The notes below the pieces were generated by a model. It saw nothing but the letters and a program-made list of their open reading frames with translations, made no database searches and had not been told where the DNA came from. A stretch of 64,000 nt of DNA, from the NCBI GenBank assembly GCA_950295325.1, contig OX485803.1, positions 53,211,554-53,275,553 on the forward strand, given 5' to 3'. The position numbers were made by a program, and so were the translations under genes. Shown piece after piece: positions 46,901 to 58,900 of the stretch (position 1 is its first letter; every line of letters starts with the position of its first letter). The stretch is from Polytrichum commune (Eukaryota; Streptophyta; Polytrichopsida; Polytrichales; Polytrichaceae).

Positions 46901-49900
46901 GGAAGAGTTCCAAGCAATGAGAACCATCCAAACCTTGTGGCTAATGTGTGCCGGCAAAGGAAACTTGTGATGCAAGATACGGGAGGGGTAAATTAACTAC
47001 CCCGAGGCACAAAAGCTTTTAGGTGAGCTTCGCAAGAGCAAGGTGCTCAAAGAGGTTAAGTTGGTGGATGGATTGTTCAAGTGTAAGCAAAGTCGGGTGT
47101 ATGTGCCTCAAGGCAAGTTGAGGCTATCGGTTTTGAAGGAAGAATGTGATAGTCCTATTGCCGGCCATAGAGGAGAAAGAAAAAACCGCCATAGAATGGT
47201 GTCATGGAGGTACCATTGGCGGTGCATAACGGAGGATATAACCCACTTTGTGAAGGCGTGAATAAAATACCAAGTGAACCGAGCCTCTTACCAAAAGCAA
47301 GGCGGTTTCTTGCAACCGTTGCCTATCCCGTCGGCGCCATGGCATAGTATGTGCATGGACTTGATCACAAGTTTGTTGGAGTCACATGGGTATGATGCCA
47401 TCTTGTTGATGGTTGAGCGGTTTGCCAAGTTGGCACACATGGTGCCGATTGTGGGAACCGCCACCGCGTTGGAGACCGCATAGCCTTTTCTCAAAGCATG
47501 GTTGAGGCACCACGGGTTGCCAAGAGTGATTGTGTGGGATCAAGATCCAAAGTTCACAAGTGCATTTTCAATGCATTTCTCTAAGGAGGTCGGAATGAAA
47601 CTAAGGTTTAGCACGGCCTTGCATTCCCAAGTGGATGGGAAAGCGGAGGATGTGAATGGAGTCTTGAAGCAATACTTGAGGAACTTGGTGGGGGCGGACC
47701 AAGGAGATTTGGCGGACTATGTGGGTCGAGCGGAGTGTAATTGCAATGTAGCCACGCACTTGGCTACCAAGGGGTGGTCTTTCGTGGTGGCTTATGGAGT
47801 GGATGCGCTCCAACCTATTAACCTAGCTCTCGAGGGGGCACATTCAACACTAGAGTTCAACCAAGATGGTGAGGACTTGGCCAAGAAGCGTGAACAAGTC
47901 TTGGAGATGACCAAGTTGTTGGTGGAGAAAGCCCGAAGGTGCTACGGAGTGCAAATCAATGCCGGAAGACGCGAAGTGGAGAATGAGGTGGGCCAAAAGG
48001 TGTTGTTGAATGTGAACAACTTCACTTAGCCGGAAGGCCTCACTCCAAAGTTCATGTCCAAAATTGGAGCTCCGTTTCCCATTGTGGAACAAGTGGTCAA
48101 GGACATATATAAGTTGGAATTACCGCCGGAGATCAAAGTGCATCCGACATTTCATGTCTCATTACGAAAGTCATTTTAGGACGACACCTTGTGGCCCGAT
48201 CACAAGCAAGTGATTAGGCCACCTCCCGACCTTGTGGACGTCATTTGGAACATGAGGTAAGAGGGCATCCTCAAGTGTAGGAAGCCCAAGTGAAAAGGAA
48301 AGAAAAAGTACAAAGGAATACTTGGTGAAATGGTGAGGATACCATGAGAAAGAAACCGCTTGGGTGGCGGCAAGAGACATGGTCAACACCAATGAATTGG
48401 TGAAGCACTTTGAAGAAACTAAGGCTAGACATTCCAATAAAATGAAGCGTAGGCATTGATGAGGACATCAATCTCCTTTAGTGGGGGAGAGACTCTAGTA
48501 GCAAACATAGCTTCGAGGTTAATTGCTCCACAACATGCACTTGTTCTTTGGCTTGAGGGAATAAAGTCCAAACTTTAGTGGTGCAAAGAGAAAAGTATGA
48601 GATGAGGTCCTAGTCTTGTACTTGTGCTTGGTTAATGGAAGAGGGGGAATAGACATGCCAAACTAGGTTGGGTAAGCCGAGTAATTGGGGTCATGGCTTG
48701 GAGGGGCCTTGGATAAAACCAAGAAACTTCTTAGTTGTGGGCTTGTCCGGGCGGGGACAAGGTGATGGCGCGTGCTCATAAAAGTGCTACCCGCGAGCTA
48801 ACGAGAGTTGGCGCATGGGAGTCATGAACCCATGTCTCGAAAGAGCAAAGTGGGAACCAAGTCGGGCGGGACTTGGCATCACCCCCGTGCGATGGAGGCG
48901 TGGCTTAACAATGGAAAGCCATCTCGGAGTTGCAACCGAGACAACTTAGTGGAAGCGTTGAGGTCTCGCCTAGATGTGTCACGTTAGGCTAGTGGAGCCT
49001 AACGGGGGAGGCCCCAAAGGAGGGGCAACCCAAATGAGCCCCAAAGTAGGTGGGTCTAGTATAGGTTAAGTCCTTGGATGAGAGATCCAAGGTCGCTAAC
49101 GGACCACCTAGGAACGACACCTTTGGGACTATGCCAAATTTGAAGATGCATTGTGGGGGTCGCGCCCTAAGGTAAACACAATGCCGCACCATAGAGGATG
49201 GCAACTTGAGAATTGGTGTGCCGACTAAGAGTATAGTCGATGAGGGCATCGACTCCGTTTGGTGGGGGTGAGTGTCGCGCACCTCTCCATGAGGAGTGCC
49301 CGAAACACCATGGGCACAAGGGGGACCCCGGAGTGACACCCGGGACTTGTGGCGCCATTGGTGAGAGGGCCCAAGTGATCCTAGTGTGGGTGAGGGCCCC
49401 GAGCGTTGGGAACGCCTCCCATCCACTGAGACTAGGAAGCATGAGGGTAAGGCCATGAGCTATGCGTAGCTCATAGCATGGTGATTCTAGAATGCTCAAG
49501 ATCACCTCAATCGGAGGTGTGAGCTAGGAGTTATGGCCATTTGAGTGGGGCGCTGTCCCGGGACAGCGCCCTGGTGCAGCAGTGCCTGGGAGTGACTCCC
49601 GGGACTGCCAAGGTTCAAAGAGGCATAACGTCCTCATAACTTGCCCAAACGGGGCAAGTGAGGAGTCCATCGGCATCTACGTGAAGCGTAGATGAAGATG
49701 GAGTGGTTGGTTGTTATGATCAGACATCATACAAGGAAGTTATGATGGTCTGAAGCTGCTGGGGGGGTTCTAGGCCCAGCAGCTAAAGGAAAATGTCCAC
49801 TTGGCCCCAACTCTTGGTAGAGAGACAAGAGGTTGGTTGACGGTGGGGTAGGGGCCCCGCGTGAAGTCCTAGAGGCTTATATGGGTGAGGTGGTGTGGCC

Positions 49901-52900
49901 TCACCCACCCGAGGCCGAACGGCACGGCCTCCATGGGCATTGGCCCATTGTGAGGCCATAGTTGCCTAGTATGGTTCGGGTTGTTGTAGTGTTGCTCCGG
50001 CAACGCGATGATCAACATAGGATTGGACTTCCATGGATGGAAGTCCACATTGGGGAAATGGGTTACCGATTAAGGGGTGAGTCCCGAAAGCAAAGTAGGA
50101 GGGTTGGTTCCCTCCTATGAACTATTGGTCCGGGGTAAGAGGAGCTATCCATTAGCATGGCGGAATGCGAATGGTTAGCGCTCGTAACCTTTGCTAGAAA
50201 CGAAAATGGGCAAGATGGTCAAGGAGGGCTAGCAAGGGTTGCGACACCAGGAGGTGGAGCAATACAGAAGCTTTTTGACGCGGAAGAGGTTGGCCACATT
50301 CGAAGGAGTGGCCAGATTTTGTCTGTTGACAAAAGGAGTGGAGAGGGTGACATTTTCCAAGTGGGACCGGACCATGAGCAGGGCCGAGGTCAGGGAGGAT
50401 CGACGGGGGTGCCCATTTGCCCTGATCGATTTCAGGGGGATCCCCGGTGCGTCGAGGCAGGGGGGGAAGGACATACCTTTCTACGACCCCTTCATGGCCA
50501 AGTTCAAGGAGCACAAGTCTCCGGACATGAGGGAGCCTCACGTTTGGCTGTGGATAGTCGAGCAGGAGAAGCTCTCTGCTGTAGTCGACCTGTACGAGAA
50601 GTCGATCAAATTTGAGTACAGCATCTTCCACAGCACTTACGTGCCCGCCAAGACGGAAGGGATCGTGGCCATCAACGAGGCCAGGGGGAACAAACAGGTG
50701 GGGGCGGTCAGCCTCGTCTTCTTGACGTACAACGCGCTGCGGAATGGGCGAGCCCCTGTCAAGGCGAACACTACGTTCAAGAAGATCTACAGCATCCCCC
50801 ATCCCCCTCCCAAGGATCTGCTACAGGAGACCTTGTACACTGTCTTCCCGGCGATGGAACTCAGGTTGGAGTTCTACGTCTCCGTTTTGCAGAGCGTGGC
50901 AATAAGCGGAGAGACCGTGTACAACGTTTGTGGCGGCAGCAAGTTCATGTACGCTGCGATGGTAAGCTCTCCAACTAATATTTACAAACGCTCGTTCGTA
51001 AAGTTCACCTCAACTTGTCTTGGGTTTGATGACATTGTTTCTCGTCGTTGATGTTTACGAACGCACGTTCGTATTTTCTAACGTATTTGCTTGAATCTCA
51101 GATGCTAGGGCTGGTCGTCAACAGCTTCATTGAAGCCATCGACGAGGAGGACTTCCACGTGCACAGGGCGAAGGCCTCCACGATGGACCTGGAGGACATG
51201 TCCCTCCCGAGGACGGACATCAACATGCCCGTCGACGAAGGCATGCCCGCCATGGAGACGGACGACGACAAGCCCGCGCCCTCCTACAACGTCGAGGCGA
51301 TCCTCCGATCCTTGGACGTCACTCCTCTCCGCATTTTGGCGCCGTCGGGAAATCCATCCGACGTGCAAGGGACTCCGGGTGGATACACGGGGTCGTCGGC
51401 GGGGACAACCCAAGATGTCCTCCCCGCGAGAACGTCTGGAGCGGAGGCATTCGGCACTCCCGGGGGATGCTCGACATCCGTGTCGCCCAGGCCGATCGTG
51501 GTTCCCAAGATGGAGAACCTCGACCTTATGGACCAACGGTCCCGACCGACGTTGGACCAGTACCGCAACACGAGGCGGAGGATGAAGAAGACCCCCTACG
51601 TGGAGCTGCCTCCGGGGGCAATCATCGAGGTCTCCGATGAGGACGAGGGCGACATGGAGATCATGGTCGAGCTGGGGGTAGACTTTGACAAAAACAAGAG
51701 GGTCAATGTCGCAACCCTTGCTAGCCCCCCTTGACAATCTTTCCAATTTTCAATTCTAGCAAAGGTTACGAGTGCTAACCATTCGCATTCCGCCATGCTA
51801 ATGATTAGCTCCTCCTACCCCGGACCTTATAGTTCATAGGAGGGAACCAACCCTCCTACTTTGCTTTCGGGACTCACCCCTTAATCGGTAACCCATTCCT
51901 AGATGTGGACTTCCATCCATAGAAGTCCAATCCCATGTTGATCATCGCATTGCCGGAGCAACACTACAACAACCCGAACCATACTAGGCAACTATGGCCT
52001 CACAATGGGCCAATGCCCATGGAGGCCTTGCCGTTCGGCCTCGGGTGGGTGAGGCCACACCACCTCACCCATATAAGCCTCTAGGACTCTACGCGGGGCC
52101 CCTACCCCACCGTCAACCAACCTCTTGTCTCTCTACCAAGAGTTGGGGCCAAGTGGACATTTTCCCTTAGCCGCTGGGCCTAAAACCCCCCACCAGCTTC
52201 AGACCATCATAACTTCCTTGTATGATGTCTGATTCCAATAACCAACCACTTCATCTTCATCTACGCTTCACGTAGATGCCGATGGACTCCTCACTTGCCC
52301 CATTCGGGCAAGTGGTGAGGAAGTTATGCCTGTTTGAACCTTGGCAGTCCCGGGAATCACTCCCAGGCACTGCTGCACCAGGGCGCTGTCCCGGGACAGC
52401 GCCCCACTCAAATGGCCATAACTCCTAGCTCACACCTCCGATTGAGGTGTTCTTGAGCATTCTAGAATCACCACGCCATGAGCTACGCAAAGCTCATGGC
52501 CTTACCCTTGTGCCTCCTAGTCTTCGTGGATGGGAGGCGTTCCCAACGCCCGGGGACCTCACCCACACTAGGATCACTTGGGCCCTCTCACCAACGGCGC
52601 CACAAGTCCCGGGTGTCACTCCGGGGTCCCCCTTGTGCCCATGGTGTTTCGGCCACTCCTCATGGAGAGGTGCGCGACACTCACCCCCACCAAACGGAGT
52701 CGATGCCCTCATCGACTATACTCGTAGTCGGCACACCAATTCTCAAGTTGCCATCCTCTATGGTGCGGCATTGTGTTTACCTTAGGGCGCGACCCCCACA
52801 ATGCATCTTCAAATTTGGCATAGTCCCAAAGGTGTCGTTCCTAGGTGGTCCGTTAGCGACCTTGGATCTCTCTTCCAAGGACCTAACCTATACTAGACCC

Positions 52901-55900
52901 ACCTACTTTGGGACTCACTTGGGTTGCCCCTCCTTTGGGGCCTCCCCCGTTAGGCTCCACTAGCCTAACGTGACACATCTAGGCGAGACCTCAACGCTTC
53001 CACTAAGTTGTCTCGGTTGCAACTCCGAGATGGCTTTCCATTGTTAAGCCACACCTCGATCGCACGGGGGTGATGCCAAGTCCCGCCCGACTCGGTTCCC
53101 AGTTTGCTCTTTCGAGACATGGGTTCATGACTCCCATGCGCCAACATTCGTTAGCTCGCGGGTAGCACTTTTATGAGCACGCGCCATCACCTTGTCCCCG
53201 CCCGGACAAGCCCACGGCTAAGAAGTTTTTTGGTTTTATCCAAGGCCCCTCCTAGCCATGGCCCCAATTACTCGGCTTACCCAACCTAGTTTGGCATATC
53301 TATTCCCCCTCTTCCACTAACCAAGCACAAGTACAAGACTAGGACCTCATCTCGTACTTTTCTCTTTGCACCACTAAAGTTTGGACTTTATTCCCTCAAG
53401 CCAAAGAACAAGTTCATGTTGTGGAGCAATTAGCCTCAAAGCTAAGTGTGCTACTAGCGTCTCTCCCCCACTAAAGGAGATTGATGTCCTCATCAATGCC
53501 TACGCTTCATTTTATTGGAATGTCTAGCCTTAGTTTCTTCAAAGTGCTTTACCAATTCCTTGCCGTTCATCATGTCTCTTGCCGCCACCCAAGCGGTTTC
53601 TTTCTCATGGTATCCTCACCATTTCACCAAGTACTCCTTTGTACATTTTCTTTCATTTTCACTTGGGCTTCCTACACTTGAGGATGCCCTCCTACCTCAT
53701 GTTCCAAATGACCTCCACAAGGTCGGGAGGTGGCCTAATCACTTGCTTGTGATCGGGCCACAAGGTGTCGTCCTAAAATGACTTTCGTAATGAGACATGA
53801 AATGTCGGATGCACTTTGATCTCGGGCGGTAATTCCAACTTATACATGTCCTTGAACACTTGTTCCACAATGGAAAACGAAGCTCCAATTTTGGACATGA
53901 ACTTTTGAAGTAAGGCCTTTGGGCAAGGTGAAGTTGTCCACATTCAACAACACCTTATTGGCCCACCTCATACTCCACTTCGCGTCTTCCGGCATTGATT
54001 TGCACTCCGTAGCACCTTCGGGCTTTCTCCACCAACAACTTGGTCATCTCCAAGACTTGTTTACCATCCTTGGCCAAGTCCTCACCATCTTGGTTGAACT
54101 CTAGTGTTGAATGTGCCCCCTCAAGAGCTAGGTTAATAGGTTGGAGCGCATCCACTCCATAAGCCACCACGAAAGACCACCCCTTGGTAGCCAAGTGCGT
54201 GGCTACATTGCAATTACACTCCGCTTGACCCACATAGTCCGCCCAATCTCTTTGGTCCGCCCCCACCAAGTTCCTCAAGTATTGCTTCAAGACTCCATTC
54301 ACATGCTCCGCTTTCCCATTCATTTGGGAATGCAAGGCCGTGCTAAACCTTAGTTTCATTCCGACCTCCTTAGAGAAATGCATTGAAAATGCACTTGTGA
54401 ACTTTGGATCTTGATCCCACACAATCACTCTTGGCAACCCGTGGTGCCTCAACCATCCTTTGAGAAAAGGCTATGCGGTCTCCAACGCGGTGGCGGTTCC
54501 CACAATCGGCACCATGTGTGCCAACTTGGCAAACCGCTATACCATATACAAGATGGCATCATACCCATGTGACTCCGGCAAACTTGTGATCAAGTCCATG
54601 CACATACTATGCCATGGCGCCGACGGAATAGGCACGGTTGCAAGAAACCGCCTTGCTTTTAGTAAGAGGCTCGGTTCACTTGGCACTTTATTCACGCCTT
54701 CACAAAGTGGGCTATATCCTCCGTTATGCACCGCCAATGGTATCTCTTTGACACCATTCTATGGTGGTTTTATTTTTCTCCTCTATGGCCGGCAATAGGA
54801 CTATCACATTCCTCCTTCAAAACCGATAGCCTCAACTTGCCTTGTGGCACATACACCCAACTTTGCTTGCACTTGAACAATCCGTCCACCAACTTAACCT
54901 CTTTAAGCTCACCTAAAAGCTTTTGTGCTTTGGGGTAGTTAATTTACCCCTCCCGTATCTTGCATCACAAGTTTCCTTCGCCGGCACACATTAGCCACAA
55001 TGTTTGGATGGTTCTCATTGCTTGGAACTCTTCCCGTCTACTTAGCGCATCCGGCACCACATTTCCACGGTCCGGTTTGTGGACCAAATCCACCTTCATA
55101 AGCGCCAAGCTATCATGCCAACGCAATGATTTGGCGCTCACTTCCGCTTGTATGTCAAAATACTTTTAGGACACATTGTCCTTGTAGACCTTTACTTTGT
55201 GCGACCCCAACTAGTGTCGCCACATCTTCAAGCAATACACTACGCAAAGAAGTTCTTTGTCATTAGTTGGTTGTCTTCTTTGACAACCATCGAGCTACAT
55301 GCTCGCATATGCAATGGCCATCCATCTTACACATAATCCACCATTGGCAAAATCATTCACCCCCGTATGCACCTCAAAAGGTTTGTCAAGCTCCGCGAAC
55401 TTGAGCACGGGCGTCTAAGAGAACTTGCTCTCAAGCTCCCCAAAGACTTGGTGGCAAGGCTCCTCCCACTCTTGGGATAGCCAATTCTTCCACAAGTCGG
55501 ATAAGGTCGGATAACCATCAAGCTTAACGCTCTCATATGCAATGGCCATCCATCTTACGTTAACCATCCGCCAATGGCAAAGTCACTCGCCCCTATATGC
55601 ACCTCAAAAGGTTTGTTAAAGTCCGCGAACTTAAGCACAGGCGGCGAAGAGAACTTGGTCTTAAGCTCCTTAAAGACTTGGTGGCAAGGCTCATCCCACT
55701 TTTGGGATAGCCATTTCTTGCATAAGTTGGACAAGGTCGGACAACCATCGAGCTTCATGCTCTTATATGCAATGGCCATCCATTTTGCCTCAACATCCGC
55801 CAATGCTAAAGTCACTCGCCCCCGTATGCACCTCAAAAGGTTTGTCAAAGTCCGCGAACTTAAGCACGGGCGGCGAAGAGAACTTGCTTTTGAGCCCCCC

Positions 55901-58900
55901 AAAGGCTTGGTGACAATGCCCATCCCACTCTTGGGATAGCCATTTTCCTCAATAAGTTGAATAAAGTCCTAGCAACCTTAGAAAACTCTCGAATGAAGTT
56001 GTGGTACTAATTGGCTAGGCCAACAAATGACCTAAGCCCTTTTGAATCAAGGGCCAATTCTCCTTTTGGATTGCCTTGACATTCTTCATGTTCGTCCACC
56101 AACTTCATTTATCACCACATACCTCAAGAGCTCAATCTCTCGTTGAGCAAAGTTATTTTTCACTTCTTGGCGGTAATTTTTTTTTTTGGGCAACACATTG
56201 GTGAATACATCCTTGTATTTCACCAACATCACACCAATGTTGTTTGGGGGAGGCCCATCTTTCCTAGCCTCCCCATACGTTCCTTGGAGTTGCTCCAATT
56301 GAACCACGACCATTATGTTTTCTTTTCTTTTTTTATTCAGTCCATTAAGACCAAATTCAACTTAGGTCCTCCTACCATAGGAGTCATTGTTAATTTGAAC
56401 TTCAATTCTTTGCCATTATGACACATCATAATGCACCGCAAGCACACCGGCTTGCACCTCACATCTATCATGTGAGTTTCAAAGAAGGCGGCCTTCACAA
56501 TGACATGCATTTCATCTATTTCACTTGGTGTGAAATTTTGACAAAAATCCAATGTCCCACATTGAAAGGTTACATGCATCGCGGCCTCCTTTGTCTCATG
56601 CGGATCGCCCTTTCCAAACCGTACCTTGGTGGGCTTGCCCACTCTATCAATTGGCAAGCCCCAACTCCCTTGTGAGCTTTGGGCTCATGAAAGAGTCCAT
56701 TGCCTCTTTGTCAACTCATGAGACATATCTCCCATTCATTTGAGCCTCAAGGTACAAAAGACTTGGCCTCGGCTTAAGGGTACTAGCCTTGGCCACAATG
56801 CCATCGTCTTACATTTGGTCCTCCGCAACTTGGCTTGGCTTGGTCCGCAAAGCCAACTTCAAACATTTCGTGCGCGGGACAAATTGGTTTGGTGCCACAA
56901 AACCAATTTCTAATAGTTTGTCCGCAAAACAAACATGTTTTGACTTGGTAGCACAAAGCCACCTTCCCACACTCCGTCCGCGGCACGAACATGAATTGCC
57001 TTGGTAGGACAAACCCACCTCCCAACATTCCGTCCGCGGCACAAGTATGATTTGCTTTGGAAGCATAAAGCCACCTTTCAACATTCCGTCCGCGGCACCA
57101 ACATGTTTTGCCTAAGTAAAATGGACCAAACAATTTGCACTCATTTCTTTGGGACCTACTTTGGCTAAAGTCACTTGTGGTGATGCGCCGCCAAACTTCT
57201 CTTTGGGACCATCGGCTTCAATGCTCTTGCGAACTTGATGGTCCCCACCATGTCCTAAAAAAACCTTGGGGACTTAAACAAAGCATCCACCACCCGCTTT
57301 TAAAACCCCACCTAAAACGATGCATTTCTTAGAAAGCTCGTCCGTTTTAGGTGTATCCTTCATTTGTGCGTTTGAATAGCGCACATAGGCCTTAAGAGGC
57401 CATGGGTGCCTCATTAGCACCAAGTTCATTTCAACATCCGAACCTTCGAAGCATCTCGAATTGAATTTCAATCCAACATTAATACCCTCCAAGGTTTTGG
57501 GTGCATTCGGTATTCTAGGCCCCAAATGTTTTTTTTGAGGTTTGCGGGAGCCCTTTTCAAAGCACTCCTCCATTTTCCTTACCAAATCCACCCTCATGCC
57601 CACCATTGTCATTAGAACCAATGGTATGGTCAAATTCCACTTGCACATGATCCTTGTTCCAATTTGAGCCTCACAACCTTTTGGAAACCCCGGGCTCACC
57701 ATCATAACCCGCATTTTTGATAGCCATGTTTCCCTCAAAGTGCGAGCTCAAAACTTGGAACCCTGCTCTGATACCAAGTGTCGCACCCCTTGCTAGCCCC
57801 CCTTGACAATCTTTCCAATTTTCAATTCTAGCAAAGGTTACGAGTGCTAACCATTCGCATTCCGCCATGCTAATGATTAGCTCCTCCTACCCCGGACCTT
57901 ATAGTTCATAGGAGGGAACCAACCCTCCTACTTTGCTTTCGGGACTCACCCCTTAATCGGTAACCCATTCCTAGATGTGGACTTCCATCCATAGAAGTCC
58001 AATCCCATGTTGATCATCGCATTGCCGGAGCAACACTACAACAACCCGAACCATACTAGGCAACTATGGCCTCACAATGGGCCAATGCCCATGGAGGCCT
58101 TGCCGTTCGGCCTCGGGTGGGTGAGGCCACACCACCTCACCCATATAAGCCTCTAGGACTCTACGCGGGGCCCCTACCCCACCGTCAACCAACCTCTTGT
58201 CTCTCTACCAAGAGTTGGGGCCAAGTGGACATTTTCCCTTAGCCGCTGGGCCTAAAACCCCCCACCAGCTTCAGACCATCATAACTTCCTTGTATGATGT
58301 CTGATTCCAATAACCAACCACTTCATCTTCATCTACGCTTCACGTAGATGCCGATGGACTCCTCACTTGCCCCATTCGGGCAAGTGGTGAGGAAGTTATG
58401 CCTGTTTGAACCTTGGCAGTCCCGGGAATCACTCCCAGGCACTGCTGCACCAGGGCGCTGTCCCGGGACAGCGCCCCACTCAAATGGCCATAACTCCTAG
58501 CTCACACCTCCGATTGAGGTGTTCTTGAGCATTCTAGAATCACCACGCCATGAGCTACGCAAAGCTCATGGCCTTACCCTTGTGCCTCCTAGTCTTCGTG
58601 GATGGGAGGCGTTCCCAACGCCCGGGGACCTCACCCACACTAGGATCACTTGGGCCCTCTCACCAACGGCGCCACAAGTCCCGGGTGTCACTCCGGGGTC
58701 CCCCTTGTGCCCATGGTGTTTCGGCCACTCCTCATGGAGAGGTGCGCGACAGTCAAAGAGGAGGCGTTGTCCGTCGCCGAGCTTAACGCCAAGCTCGAGC
58801 AAAAGATGAAGGAGGACATGGCGAAGGCGGCAGAGGAGAATGCCAAGAAAATGTTCGCAATTCAGGAGGAGCTGAGGCAGTCGAACGAGAAGACGGACGC

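Larger units (their letters stand above)
42959..50246 (+). mobile_element. LTR retrotransposon 1, Ty3/gypsy chromovirus-type, 7288 bp
   Basis: Two 974-bp LTRs flank a degenerate interior. The exact target duplication CCAGG lies at 42954-42958 and 50247-50251. Features are a primer-binding site TGGTATCAGAGC just inside the 5' LTR, a GGTGGGGGTGAG polypurine tract before the 3' LTR, reverse-transcriptase/RNase-H and integrase remnants, and a C-terminal chromodomain-like stretch (47502-48460). The pol region is full of stops and frameshifts. The two LTRs look identical wherever I compared them, so the insertion is recent although the element cannot encode its own proteins. It lies in exon 2 of the large gene in the same orientation. 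Confidence 0.92.
51707..58751 (-). mobile_element. LTR retrotransposon 2, same family, inverted, 7045 bp
   Basis: Two 973-bp LTRs (51707-52679 and 57779-58751). The exact target duplication GTCAA lies at 51702-51706 and 58752-58756. The primer-binding site is read on the minus strand at 57765-57776. The interior is a reversed relative of retrotransposon 1 with the same two checked stops and one fewer ~229-bp repeat, which accounts for most of the length difference. One LTR difference was seen, near the outer end (GCAACCC against GCACCCC). The element is inserted in exon 3 of the large gene, antisense to it. Confidence 0.92.

Noticed and set aside
50194-51746. Long minus-strand frames opposite the large gene's exons (for example 50802-50194, 51746-51105)
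   Set aside because: Shadows of GC-rich coding exons; no domain and no splice logic on that strand.
58650-58751. Apparent start of the 316-codon frame 58650-59600 inside the LTR
   Set aside because: The first 34 codons are LTR sequence. The true exon resumes after the target duplication at 58757.
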